Shown: one piece after another, positions 1 to 11,045 of the stretch | How positions within the stretch are numbered: the stretch's first letter is position 1 | How the letters are laid out: every line of letters starts with the position of its first letter | Source: Blastobasis lacticolella | Lineage: Eukaryota > Arthropoda > Insecta > Lepidoptera > Blastobasidae | Length of the DNA stretch: 64,000 nucleotides | Reading direction: 5' to 3' | NCBI GenBank assembly: GCA_905147135.1 | Contig: LR990054.1 | Span: forward strand, 13,739,001 to 13,803,000 | Notes under the pieces: generated by a model | The model's database searches: none | Told to the model about the DNA's origin: nothing | The model's input: the letters and a program-made list of their open reading frames with translations, nothing else | Made by a program: the position numbers and the translations under genes

Positions 1-137
1 CGGCCAATCTTTTAAAAATATCCTAATCATGGGCCTTATAGAAGCTTTTGTTTATTTACACTGACAAACCAATCAGGAACGCGTTGCTCATGGAATAAGG
101 GTCAGGGATTGTTCTATGATATCACTCCGGATGTTAT

Positions 138-335
138 TCAGTTTGTTTCATCGGAAATATTGCAGTTAAAACTTTCGTAATAAAATCTATGTTGGTAAAG
201 TTTGAGGCAGATATACTAGCAAAATACGTACAACACAAGATAAAATGTGGTGTAACATATTCCGTTTGTTTTATCGGAAATTTTGCAGTATATACTTTGT
301 TAATAAAATAGATGTTGGTAAACTTCTACGTAACA
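138..335. repeat. Imperfect tandem duplication, period 123 bp
   Basis: The segment beginning GTTTGTTTCATCGGAAATAT at 141 recurs at 264 as GTTTGTTTTATCGGAAATTT. Three anchor words (GTTTGTT, TCGGAAA, GTTGGTAAA) all repeat at exactly 123 bp spacing. The copies have diverged by substitution, so this is an old local duplication. No coding potential or terminal repeats are seen. Confidence 0.75.
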
Positions 336-830
336 GGTATCAAACTGACGTTATAAGCGAATGAGTTTCCACGAACAGGCTCAGTTTATTAATGATGGCT
401 GTCGATTAACAGTGCATAATTAATGAGCTGCCACTGTTATGGCTCTTGTAAGGCAAGTGTATTTTATGGTGTCGTTTTAAGAGGCTATCAAATTGGTTCA
501 AATGCCTATAGATACTAAATTTACTATCAAATTAATACGACGCAATAAAATTCCGTTGGACATTTGGAAGGAAATTTTTGGCACAATCAATCAACCTGTC
601 ACAATAAATCCCAACATCTGAATCTTTTGTATACAAATATATATACGTGTACCATACATTATTACACACACGTAACAACTTCCGCCAATAACCATCCATC
701 GCTAAAGAAAAACATACTATAAGGAAATCACACAGCAAATCCTCCGCGTACTTGTAAAAGTTATTAGGCAATTTGCAGAGCCAACACGATGAGCAAATGC
801 TTAGCGCGAGGCAAGTTCCTAACAATTACA
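336..830. other. No gene recognised
   Basis: Unique-looking AT-rich sequence. A 97-codon open frame on the minus strand (532-825) is low in complexity of evidence: no motif, no splice context and no homology that I recognise. Confidence 0.5.
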
Positions 831-1345
831 TTGGCGCCAGCGGCAGTGGCTGCGCGACCTCAAACTTTGCGCAGCAAATACTGGCGCCCGACACGGGACC
901 GACGCGATTAAATTATTAACACGCTTTCGACTTAGAATTAACTACATACATATTCATCGCGAACGAATCCGAGAATCGGTCGTAAATTTCACAGGTTTGT
1001 CATGATCATGAGGCCAGTTCGCAATCTTCTGTGTAATATTTTTAGGTATTGAATTCATATTTTAAAATCGGGCTGTTCATATTTCTCGAATAGGTGCCTC
1101 CTTAGGATCAAACTGAAGGACTTTTATATGAATTTATCGTAGTTGCAATATTGGCGCCCGTCTCGGGACTAAAAAGTAAATACACAAACTCAAAGGCAAA
1201 AGGCTTATATTAGTCCTATAATAATAAAACCCGTAGAGTTAAAATTTGATTAATATTACGAGTTTTTCCTCTTTAATAAAAATCCATTAATTCGAATAAT
1301 ATGTCGTAGTTGCTTAGCAATATTGTCGCCCCACTCGGGACTAAA
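831..1345 (+). other. Cluster of three tRNA-Lys-like primer-binding-site motifs
   Basis: Near-identical words occur at 882-899 (TGGCGCCCGACACGGGAC), 1152-1170 (TGGCGCCCGTCTCGGGACT) and 1324-1342 (TGTCGCCCCACTCGGGACT). Each is preceded by GCAAATAC or GCAATAT. A shorter TTGGCGCCA lies at 831-839. TGGCGCCC followed by a GGGAC block is the usual complement of a tRNA-Lys 3' end, as used by many gypsy-type LTR retroelements as a primer-binding site. I see no LTR, gag or pol next to any of the three, so this is at best a degraded leader region. The last two lie in a tandem duplication. Confidence 0.4.
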
Positions 1346-1481
1346 AAGTAAAAACACAAACTCAATGGCAAATAAAGGGATATTTTAGTCCTATAATAAA
1401 CAAAACATGTAAAGCTAAAACTTGATTAAAATTACGAGCCTTCTCTCTTTTTCATAAAAGTCCATTAATACGAATAATATT
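1137..1481. repeat. Imperfect tandem duplication, about 167-178 bp units
   Basis: Unit 1 (1137-1303) starts TCGTAGTTGCAATATTGGCG; unit 2 (1304-1481) starts TCGTAGTTGCTTAGCAATAT. Shared blocks include CTCGGGACTAAAAAGTAAA, TTAGTCCTATAATAA and a terminal CCATTAAT-CGAATAATAT. Unit 2 is slightly longer through small insertions. Each unit carries one primer-binding-site-like motif. Confidence 0.8.
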
Positions 1482-2070
1482 TACACTACCACGCAACAAC
1501 ACATAACTTTCACGAACACGAGCTTGCGAATCGTTGATTTAATATTGCCAACCAATATTGGGGAAGCTATTAAACTTAATTTGTATGTAATGCACACAGA
1601 GCGATAGGTACATGAATAAAAGTCCAATCTGGCTCATTTGTGCGTGCGAAATGCGAAACAAGTGGAATACCGATTTCAATTTGTTTGTGTCACGTGCGGC
1701 GCCCATTCGGATTTAAACAATGATCGTTCACGTGTTTGCCCTTTACGGCATTTGGAGACTGCCCGATGCATCGTAAAGCCCTCGTTTGCATCGAATAATT
1801 GGATGGCTCATTTAATTTGCAATGGCTTCATGACATTGCTCGGTACACAGACGTTAACCTCCACCGTATCACATGGTTCTGTGAGTAATTTGAGGCGCCG
1901 AATTTGGAGAAACTTAGCGTATATTGTAACTTTTAATTAGTACAAATGACGGTGACGTTGGGGCTGTGCCAAGTACTACCTATTCTCATTTCAACCTAAT
2001 TACTGTGTTAGTTTAGGGGTCAGGTTGCATTGAAATCCGTCTTGACTTTTTATTGGTAATGAAACATTAC
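1482..2070. other. No gene recognised
   Basis: Unique sequence. A 100-codon plus-strand frame at 1638-1940 contains five cysteines but no recognisable zinc-finger spacing, start context or splice sites; I do not call it a gene. Confidence 0.5.
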
Positions 2071-2103
2071 ACAGCATATATCATTACTAATGATATATGC
2101 TGT
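2071..2103. repeat. Perfect inverted repeat, 16-bp arms
   Basis: ACAGCATATATCATTA (2071-2086), one spacer base, then its exact reverse complement at 2088-2103. The arms could form a cruciform or RNA hairpin. No flanking target duplication is visible, so a transposon origin is not shown. Confidence 0.85.
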
Positions 2104-3194
2104 AATAAGATGTGGTTTAATAAAGATTCATGTGTTTGCTGTTCAACCCTGTGTGGCTTAGTAATAGGACCCCGTTAGCATTCTTCTTCATGTATTTTGA
2201 AAATAATATGGGCAAACTTCACTTAAAATATGCAAAACATACGTATCTATACGTATGTACGTTTTACTGTGAGTACGCCTCTTCCTTAAACCGTAATACA
2301 ACAACTCACGCATGCTTAGCGATAGAAAATACATAAGACGGTAGTGCCATCCAACCAGATTTAATCATACTCTCTTTAGGTTCGTGACCCCAAAAAGGCA
2401 CAATTGCGAAATTTATGCCACTGGCACACCATTTTCCGCGATAATAAATACGCAACAAAAAAAATATACGGAAAAGGCGCGCAAAAATAGTGCTCAAAGG
2501 AATATTAAAACTGCCTGAGCACCCAAGTTGAAGACTCCCTGGGCCGGCTCAAAGAAGTATTACCTTCGATACCAGCGCCGAAAAGCTTTGTCATGTAAAT
2601 ACGAAAACCGCAACCGGAGTGTGTAGTCTGACGTACGCAACTCCGAATACCTTCTACTAAGTGCGTTTAGAAACAAAGGGTACAATTTTAAATTAAATAG
2701 ATGCGAAGATACAGCTTCACAAGTGCATGCGCTTTGCCTTACTTTGAGTTTTTAGAAGTGTATATCGAACAATTTTAAACCCTTTCGGGTTTCGCCATCT
2801 TAACTGTGTTTTACGTAAATAAAATATCCCCGTTTCTCATCACCAACCGCTTTTGTTGATGTTGAATTTTTGTCATAAAAAATATAAAAATGAAAATGTA
2901 ATTTGGGAAAGCATCCACAGGCTCGGCATCTGGATCACACTCTACCGCACGTTTGCTTACCACATCAGTGGTACCACACAAATCAAAATTAGATAAGTCG
3001 ATAGAAGTTCCATGCGCGCATGACTTTGTCGTCATGCAGATTTCCCGATCTTTTACGTATAGTATCTATCACTATCCGTCATCTGAGAATTATTGCACAG
3101 TAGTGCAGTTATGCGTAGTAGGGGCCGAGGTGGCAACAAGCGTTCTCATAGTTTGACTCGTAACATGGCATTTCTATTTACTTATCTTATTTTG
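2104..3194. other. No gene recognised
   Basis: AT-rich unique sequence with a few short open frames on both strands. None has a motif I recognise. Confidence 0.5.
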
Positions 3195-3432
3195 TCGACC
3201 TGAGTGGTTCAGTTGGTTAACAGGCCGATTTGCCACGCAGAGGTTCCGAGTTCGATTCCCGTCCGGGTAGAAATTGAAATGATGATTTTTAGTTTCTATT
3301 GCGGGTCACATCTGGGTGTCATATGTATAATAAAATGAATTTAAAAAATATATAAGTACTTCATCAGTTTTCTGGCATCCATAACACAAGCTTTGCTTAC
3401 TTTGGGGCAAGACAGTGCTGTGTGACTTATCA
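3195..3432 (+). mobile_element. SINE-A copy 1, tRNA-derived, near full length
   Basis: A retroposed short element whose head mimics a tRNA. The head runs from CGACCTGAGTGGTTCAG; a pol III B-box-like GAGTTCGATTCC follows about 50 bp on. The body carries the family words found elsewhere in the window: AGAAATTGAAATGATGA, TGTATAATAA, ATAACACAAGCTTTGCTTA and TTTGGGGC-AGA. It ends near TGTGTGACTTA, followed by a T-rich run. Non-coding and non-autonomous; a LINE would supply the reverse transcriptase. No clean target duplication is seen. Confidence 0.85.
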
Positions 3433-3916
3433 AAACTTTTTTTTTTCGTTCTGTGGTACTTATAAAAACTCCTCAGGCTTCACTTTCTAAAAACCATGGA
3501 ACGCGAAAACACCGTTACGTTTGAGATGCGCATACCCAGCGCCGTCATATAATTTCCCGTCCGAGTGGAAACGCGCCGCTGTTTCGGGCTGACGTAATTA
3601 AAAAACGTAGCACCGAGACGAGGTTTGAGAATAATAGCCGCTAGGTCGTAGCGGGAACTTGCGCCTCGACGCTTGCGGTTTCTGAAAGAATAATTTATTT
3701 TAAAATAGTAGAGCGGTTAAGGAATAAATGTGATGGTGTTTTGCGTGACCGGGAGAAGAGTTTTATTTGGTTTCTTTGTCAATATTAGTTTATGAAAGTA
3801 ATAATGAGCGCTGTCCCCAGTGGCAGCGACATTGGAGACATATGTAGATTTAGGTTTTATATTAAGGTTTGTTTTATTTAGTTTTCGGTTTCATTAATGT
3901 TTCTTTGATTATACTT
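3433..3916. other. No gene recognised; somewhat GC-richer
   Basis: Contains a GC-richer stretch around 3530-3690 with several CG dinucleotides and a GACGTAATTA word. It could be regulatory, but nothing decisive is seen. Confidence 0.4.
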
Positions 3917-4145
3917 AGGCGACCCGCCCCGGCTTCGCACGGGTAGTAACTTCACCACTAGTAGACCCACTTCTTTCGCGTGGCGTCTTACCCCTACCCT
4001 ATATCTATTTTACACTTACCATACCCCTACCTTTCCCCACCTATCCTTCTTTTCTTGCTTATAAACCTTCCCCTTGAATCACTATATCTATTGTTTAAAA
4101 GATCTAAGCGTACATAAATGCATACATAGATACAAAGGAACAGAC
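3917..4145 (-). mobile_element. Two adjacent Helitron-type 3' ends
   Basis: Read on the minus strand, the second end closes with a CTAG at 3958-3961 preceded by GGGTCT and a degraded GCGAAAGAAG hairpin. Internally there is the family text: CCTACCCTA-like runs, CTTGCTTATAAACCTTCC, TTGAATCACT and ATCTAAGCGTACAT. Immediately beyond it, 3917-3957 carries a different family's end (GCGACCCGCCCCGGCTTCGC). Helitrons are rolling-circle transposons ending in CTRR; only 3' parts remain, with no helicase or Rep coding sequence. Confidence 0.6.
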
Positions 4146-4473
4146 ACACTAAGGTGTGCAGTGATAGCTCACTAGTTAGCACGATAGTTAGCACTGGAGA
4201 AGTATTCCTAGAGAGTACAACATGGAGATAGATGATAGAGATAGATGGCGTTGATAAGACATAATTCTAAATAATAAATCATAACGAGACCGATGTATAA
4301 AAATGTAAACATTTTGCGCTTTCTTCTCAGAAAAGGTACTTAAACTAAACACGAAACACCTTTCCGAGTAACCTCGGTTACCACATTAAATTTTATGGAA
4401 TCCTGTCTAAGCAGTGCCATCTAGTGAGGTAAGCCGAACTACACTAGTCGATTATTATATTTGATTATGATAT

Positions 4474-4672
4474 TTGTTCGATTCCCGGCCGGGCAGAAAC
4501 TGAAATGATGAATTTGAATTTCTGTTACGGGTCTGGGTGTTCTATGTATAATAAGTATGTATTTAAAAGTATTTAAGTAGTATATCAGTTATCTAGCACC
4601 CATAGTACAAGCTTTGCTTAGTTTGGGGCTAGATGGCGCTGTGTGAATTTGTCCACGAATATTTATTTTACT
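4474..4672 (+). mobile_element. SINE-A copy 2, 5'-truncated
   Basis: Begins in the B box (TTGTTCGATTCCCGGCCGGG) and then carries the entire body through CTAGATGGCGCTGTGTGAAT and GTCCACGAATATTTATTTTA. The A-box half of the tRNA-like head is missing. Truncation at the 5' side fits target-primed reverse transcription. Confidence 0.85.
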
Positions 4673-5205
4673 AAACTTTTCAAAAGAGCTGAAAATCCCC
4701 CATTAAGAATGAGAAGAGAATCTTAAAGACTCGCTATACAATTTATAACGAAACGCTCAACAACTTAGTATCGACAAATATTCCTCACCACCTTCAAATA
4801 GCTTCCTACTATCACCTGTCCTCTGTCTAAACCACCTTAAATGTCCACTCTAAACTATTATGACTACAGGTGAGATTTAATAAAGACGCGTTAACCGGTC
4901 GATGGCGAAGTCAGGAATGCCGGGCTATTTTCGGCTTGACCGCTTTGGGCGGCTTTGACGAGCCACTGACGCATTCAGCCCCCCGCTGCCTCAGTGATTT
5001 ATTTTCACCGCGCCTTCATTTATTACAGTTGCTAATTTCCCGACCAACGAAGACACCTTTCACTTTAACCTTGTACCTACGTTCATTTGGCGACAGAGCG
5101 AAAGATTTTTTTTAACTGTAAACGTTTATTGTTCAACACCTTAAAGTAATACAACACAATAAATGTTAAAAATACGACCTTGGCTAATAAAACGCGTGGG
5201 TTGCA
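4673..5205. other. No gene recognised
   Basis: A GC-richer block at 4880-5060 has an 81-codon plus frame without a recognised motif. It could be conserved non-coding sequence; comparison with a related species would be needed. Confidence 0.4.
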
Positions 5206-5275
5206 AACTGACTGTGGTGACTGCTTCCCATCAGGCAGGCCGTAAGCTGTTTTGCCACCTTAGTGGTATAACAAA
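5206..5275 (+). mobile_element. LINE-D 3' end
   Basis: Carries the family-D terminal block GTGGTGACTGCTTCCCATCA, GGCAGGCCGTAAGC, TTTGCCACCTTAGTGGTAT, then an A-rich tail. Only about 70 bp survives, the expected result of severe 5' truncation of a non-LTR retrotransposon. Confidence 0.65.
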
Positions 5276-5413
5276 ACTTAAACTAAAATACAGATTAATA
5301 ATTTGAACCAGGTCCCCCGAATTTGGAAAGGTGCCCAGAAGGCTGGCCACGTTTTATTTTTTTATTTCAATTTTAGCGAGCCATAACATGTACAATTCAT
5401 CAATTCATATTGT

Positions 5414-5605
5414 ACTAGCGACTCGCCCCGGCTTGCATGGGTTTCCCGGCTTTTCTTTACTATCATATAATGTATTACCATAACATATTATCCTTCTGGA
5501 ACAAATTCTCTAACTGATGGTGAAACCCGCATCAAAATCCGTTGTGTCGTTTAGGAGGACTTAGTTGAAATAAAAACAGACAGCCAGACGTGGAAAGCGA
5601 CTTTA
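5414..5605 (-). mobile_element. Helitron-type 3' remnant, family 2
   Basis: The minus-strand end is CTAG at 5414-5417, with GCGACTCGCCCCGGCTT just inside. Further in are the words GTGAAACCCGCATCAAAATC and CGTTGTGTCGTTTAGGAGG, then a repeated ACAGACAGCCAGACG. The same end is found at 3917 and 39212. No coding part is present. Confidence 0.55.
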
Positions 5606-5774
5606 ATTTATACTATGTTTAGATTAGGCCATGTGAAGCCTGACGGAATAGAATATTTACTAGCACCAATCCCTTCTATTCATATCGGTATTCTTCTTCT
5701 ATTCTTCTAGTCTCTATTTTATAATACAAGGAGACGCAGCCCAATTAGTCCTTCTATATTTTAGATGGCAACAG

Positions 5775-5850
5775 CGTTTTCAGTTGATATTCTCAACACT
5801 GCGGTTTCCAACTCGCCTGCCAAGCGTGTAATAGATTATGGCAATACCTA
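5775..5850 (+). mobile_element. LINE-C fragment, degraded
   Basis: Matches the middle of the family-C end seen intact at 49522-49781: ACACTGCGGTTTCCAACTCG, CCTGCCAAGCGTG and GATTATGGCAATA. The 3' half with GTGGGAGAGGCC is missing. Confidence 0.55.
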
Positions 5851-6127
5851 ATCAGGGCTTGTGGTTGGCTCGTCATACCATAAATTAACTACTTATCTAT
5901 TTGCCGTGCCGTGTCATGTCCGTAGTAGTAGAATATTGGAGCATCGTATTCTAAACATTTCCAACCTACCTCCAAGCATGTAAATATAAATATACCCTTT
6001 ACTAATATGGAGACTTATGGGCTACTGATACTGTACATCGAGACCATCAGTATAATTTGTCGAAAATGCACTTCTTGGCTGGCGAGCATACAATGCGAAA
6101 GATTCATAAACGTTAAAACTTCCATAG

Positions 6128-6200
6128 GCTGCGGTGACTGCTTACCATCAGGCAGGCGCAAGCTTGTTTGCCACCTCAGTGGTATAAAAAAAAAAAAAGA
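6128..6200 (+). mobile_element. LINE-D 3' end with poly(A)
   Basis: AGGCTGCGGTGACTGCTTAC begins a family-D terminal block that ends TGGTAT followed by 12 or so A residues (6187-6198). Read in the frame of ORF2 the block gives GCGDCLPSGR, the C-terminus also visible at 40642-40746. The intact A-tail suggests a younger insertion than the copy at 5.2 kb. Confidence 0.7.
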
Positions 6201-7111
6201 TTATTTGCTAGTTACCAAGCTTTTACGGAATAGGTAGTGGTTAGTGAAATTTCACAAGAGGCTTAATTCACTCTAACCTAAAGTTGGAACCGTTGACTAC
6301 GGAAACTGAATAACTTTCTATTAACATGTATTCAAAGTAAACTATCAGTTTTGAGTTCGTGATAATTACATATAAAAATATATTTTTAACACCAATGAAC
6401 GCCATGTGCATAACGTGTTTCGTCAGGTTTTCTCTCTTATATATAATATTTTCCTATTGTCGTTTCTTTGACTTCTTGATAAGACACAGCATTCCTCTTT
6501 TCTTTGTGATTATAAACTTCCCCTGTCCATTTTCACACATAGCATAAATAAATTAGAAAAAACATACGTCACACCAGCAGCATCGTATCCCCAGAGCGAC
6601 GCCTCAAATTGCATGTCAGTGCAAAAATAGCTTTTTCCCGGATATCATTCTCAGAAGATATCGTTGTTCCATCATCTATCATACCTTTCATTCTTATCTA
6701 TTACAACGGGTTGTTTTGAGACCCTCTCGCCTGTAGGTCCCTCTTGCCCTCTCGTATTACAGCTTAGGTCCAATAACATAACTGGCCCGCATTAAGGGAC
6801 AATCTCGGTTTGATTTACTCGTATCTAGTAAAAAGGACCGAATATTCAGGTCATTATGATTGACATTGGATTAAAAACACAAAGCAAACTATGACACTTT
6901 ATTTTTATAAATATACTCAAATATTTAGTCAACTGCTAAGAATCTCATTGAACTTTGGCTTTTAAATAAAAGTCGCGTCGAAATTAGTCTAAATCCTAGA
7001 GCTACGACATCACAGACAGACACACACGAACACACATCAAACTTCCAACACCCCTCTTTTTGCGTTGAGGGTTAAAAACGCTTAATTGTCAACACGTAAT
7101 TTCTCGGAACT
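6201..7111. other. No gene recognised
   Basis: Unique AT-rich sequence. A 62-codon plus frame (6359-6547) is rich in F, I and L because of T-rich composition and is not supported as a gene. Confidence 0.5.
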
Positions 7112-7310
7112 CTAACCGATGCTCTTACGTTAGGCAAAAACATGTGTAACCATGATTCAATCTCGTGAGGTTCCCTTGTTAACATGGTCACGGAGGTGAG
7201 ACGATAGTCGTTTTACCTGTAATTACCTGGTCTGCCAAATTCTGGATCATGGTCAAGGTGGTCGCCGGGACATAACGCGTGAGAGCACAACCGGGATACT
7301 GACGTCCAGC
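7112..7310 (+). mobile_element. SINE-B copy 1, 5'-truncated
   Basis: Lacks the tRNA head and starts at TAACCGATGCTCTTACG. It then shows a deletion of about 35 bp relative to the full copy at 22838, jumping from GGCAAAAACAT to GTGTAACCATGAT. The remaining body matches: GGTTCCC, GGTCACGGAGGTGAGA, AATTACCTGGTCTGCCAAAT and GTGAGAGCACAACCGGGA. Confidence 0.8.
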
Positions 7311-7472
7311 GGGGCTATTGGCTAACTCAGTTGACAACTGTATTTGACACTAGATAATTCTACACCACGTCATCTACGTTGAAAACTGGCAATAGCGTCT
7401 ATCAAATTAGAGTAGTGTCAGATTTTTTTATGTCAAATTCAGTTGTCCAATGGGATAGCCGATAGGCCCTCT
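7311..7472. mobile_element. Inverted-repeat MITE-like element
   Basis: The left end GGGGCTATTGGCTAACTCAG is answered at the right by the reverse complement of AGGGCCTATCGGCTATCCCA. The match continues inward through TTGACAACTGTATTTGACA against TGTCAAATTCAGTTGTCCAA. Arms are about 38 bp and imperfect. It sits directly against the end of a SINE-B copy. No clear target-site duplication is seen, so the superfamily is open. Confidence 0.55.
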
Positions 7473-10093
7473 GATAATGATTATTATTATTAATCCTAGC
7501 CCTGGATACCTTTCTGTGTCTGTGGTCGTAAAAATATTTTCCGACCCAAGATCAGCCGCACAAGGGCGATCGCCTTTACGTAACAAATGACAGATCTCCT
7601 TCGTCATACATAATGTAATTTCTCCTTGTTTGTAACAGAAGCGAAATGGACGAATTATACGTGCTGTCCCAAAAATACCTTACGAGATTTCTAGCTCTAT
7701 AGATTACGAACTCCAGGCCCGAGAAAGTTTCGGTTTCTAGGAATAATCAGTCTCGTTGCTTGAGTTTCAAGTAAGATTTAAAAAAAGTTTCATAATATGA
7801 TTAGTTAGTTTTTGCGCAACACAGTATCAAATATTCATCCCAAAGTTTCACGTTCAAGATGGTACTACAGTTAGATGATGTAGCTTAAAATAAAGAACCG
7901 CTGCGACGGGTTTCCATTCCCATTATGAGATGCAAATATAATCTGGTTGGCTGGCTATCATCTACTTCAAACTTTCTTTTATCTTCCTTTTGTTAATGCA
8001 ATCTGTCTCGCAATATTTGGCTTCCAAGCGACGGACAGAGTTGAGATATAGTAAAATAGTATATAGTACCGAGGCACCAGCGTGCATTCCTATGCTCTCT
8101 TTTTACAAGCTTGTATTTAAGTTGTCCGTCAAAATTTGCAAACCATTTTGCGACCATTTGTTGGTATCCGATCCGATGAAATTCGGTATACCTATGTAAC
8201 TTTAATGATAATGCCATATGGTAGCCAACCATGGAGCTGGCCTGATGATGGAGTCATAAGGTGGTGATAGGAACTAATGAACGCAATAAGATCGTATTTG
8301 GGCTCTTTGGAATTGTCTTGATGAGTAGGTATTATAAATGTCAATAAAGCCGCGCAATAAAAGCTTGTTATGAACTTTTATTTATTTGAGAACTTATTTT
8401 AATCTAATGAAGTTTCGTTGATTTCTCATGAGGTTGTTTGCTCATATGGTTTGGATTTCTATGTAATTTCTCAGTCTACCCATCTCTATATTTGATTAAT
8501 ATTAGGTCACAGTTCACAATGTCAGGTCCTGACGTAGTCGTTAATTTGATGTGTATTTGCCATATTTCCAACTGAAACTTCTTCTTGTGACTCAGATCTT
8601 GTGGGTCTATTTGAAATTCTTCGGGTGAGACTTTGTCTAGTAGTGGTTTAAAATTCTAAATAATAAAGTTGACACGTGTTAACGTCGAAATTGTAGAAAT
8701 AAAATTATTGTGTTTTACTATTCTACGAGATATGTAGGCGTATGTGTGTCTAAGAGGTAAGCTGAGTTTGGCCTTTATAGCAACGTGGGTATACGGCGCG
8801 CGTGTGTAATATCTACATATATGTGCTGTAGTCTTTGCCCGCGCAACTACGCACTTTCCTTACATGGATCGTTAATTTTCTGACCTTCCCACGAAGATAA
8901 GCTCTTAGTTCACAACTCTTATGACAAAAAAGAACACCATTATATTTAATTAAAAGTAACGTTGTACCTTCATAATTAACTCGCTGCTCCTTTCATCGAA
9001 TAGTTGAGTCTATTAAGCATTTTTTTTCTTCTATTTTGGATCTTTTTGAAGCTCTTCCAAATTATTGAAGAGATTTTTTATCTCTGCCATTTTCTATTGG
9101 AGTTTAGATACACAGTCGCTCTGCGTCTCAAGAAGTATTCAAACGATAACACATGAATAGGATGAAAATCCATTACCACTATTTTGAACCGCTAAGTAGC
9201 CTGATTTTCCCGCGTAATATGTAAGTGAATGGTTTAAACCAAAATGCAGTCGAAGTAGTACACAAGTTGAACGTTTTGTTTCTTATGGAAAATAGATAAT
9301 TCGCAGTTTAACAGTTTAAACACACGACTTAGACATTCAAGTTCCAAAAAAGGTAGCTTTTTCGGTTATATTTGAGGATACAAATATCTCTACCTATCTG
9401 TAAAATCTGCTTTAAATATTACTATTAAAGAGCTGTTTATGAGTGAGTAAAAGATAAAATGTATATTTTTAACAATAATTGCACTTTATTTCGACTAGAC
9501 ATATAACTCTCCCCGCATTAAATCCAAGTGTCCACTAGGGTTGTTCCATAAATGTCGTCTAACGTCAAATCAGACATAGTGTTGGATTTCCTATATGCAA
9601 TACAAAGTTTCTTTATTATTCATATATTATTATGGAAGTACAAAGACTCCTGTAAAAGGAATAATTATTTACGTAACTAAATTCTAACAAAGATTCAGCT
9701 TTTTTGGACCAAGATAACGTTAAGTAAAACGATTGGAAGGAAGGAAGGATCATATTAGCTAATAATACATCACATAGAATGTACAATGAAGTGAAATACC
9801 TCCGCGAACCCTGATTATCGGTATCGCATGCCGTCGTGTTGAATTTCAACAAAACCAAGCACGTTGCGTATAGGAAGGAGGCTCTCTCATTAATTTACAT
9901 CAATGCCTGTTACGCAAATGTGAGGCAGAAGGGTTTGTTCTCGCATTTATTAGCTGAGATCGCGAACGGTGCCTGGAGAGACATTTCAGTATTCAAACCT
10001 CACAAATAAAGGTTATATTTGGATCTGAATAAAGGAAGTAGTCATTAGCTTTGGGCTTTCAGTATCCTTCACAGTGAATTTTTTTTTTTTTTT
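7473..10093. other. No gene recognised
   Basis: 2.6 kb of AT-rich unique sequence. Short frames at 7990-8232 on both strands and at 9616-9858 minus show no family motif. I see no repeat ends. Confidence 0.5.
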
Positions 10094-10115
10094 TGGATGG
10101 TATAGATACCATCCA
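10094..10115. repeat. Perfect palindrome, 10-bp arms, after poly(T)
   Basis: TGGATGGTAT, two spacer bases AG, then ATACCATCCA. It follows a run of T residues that starts near 10079. The position directly after a homopolymer suggests a retroposon tail or foldback end, but neither is shown. Confidence 0.7.
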
Positions 10116-11045
10116 CATGTACTTTGCTATAAACATTTGGGCCACTTTGATTGCTTGTCTTTTAGTTTGTAAAGTTGGGCACTTTGAAAATTCGCGTGAA
10201 ACGTAACCGATACAAGAATTCGCATACTGTACAAAATTGACTTCTTTTTTACACTATTTTTTAAATTTCGAGTACGTTATACAGAGATGTAATTCGTAAC
10301 TTAAATACGGCTTACTAATCACGTCGTCTAAGGCGTTCTCGCAAATTTGCATACTGATAAAAATGGGACAAATCCAACTGTCGCGTCCGCTCAGTCAATT
10401 TAGACTAATTAATGTAATCCAGAACTGAATATTTTATATTAACTTGCCCGCACTTATTTAAAAAATACTAAATGTTACCCATAATGGAAGTCTTATCTGA
10501 CATTCTATAACAACAACGTTGTAGTTGCACGAAGTAAAGTTGCTGTTTACTTACGTGTTGTGTAAGCCCCAAAGACCTACGTGAGAGATAAGCGCCTAGT
10601 TAACCTGCCGGCAACAACAAAGTGGTCCCTAGGGAGGCCTAAGAAAAGAAGCGATGTATCGACAATGCCGAAACGGACACCAGAGCCAATATCATACGAC
10701 GTAAGGATGCCTAAGACCGGGCAGATGCCGGGATTGACCAATTTATGATATTGTACAACGTCGTGTTACTAATATTTACACAACAGAACAGCTTTAAATT
10801 GAACAAGTAATTTTGTATAGCGTTGACAGCGCCACTACGAAATCTTTATGTTATTCGGCATTTGGCGCGAAATCAAATACGAAACATTTGGCAAGCAAAA
10901 CAAGAGTGCTGTGAGTTGATTAAAGTCATATGTTAGTTTGAATAGTGGTGAGTCATTCAAAATTATGTAATGGGTATTTACTGATATTCACCTCCTAAAT
11001 GTGTAGGTTTCATCACGATGCTTTCCGCTCTTTTTTTAATATATG
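10116..11045. other. No gene; one E2F-type site
   Basis: Unique sequence. At 10861-10873 TTTGGCGCGAAAT matches the E2F/DP consensus TTTSGCGC in both orientations. A single site in 64 kb can occur by chance. Confidence 0.35.
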
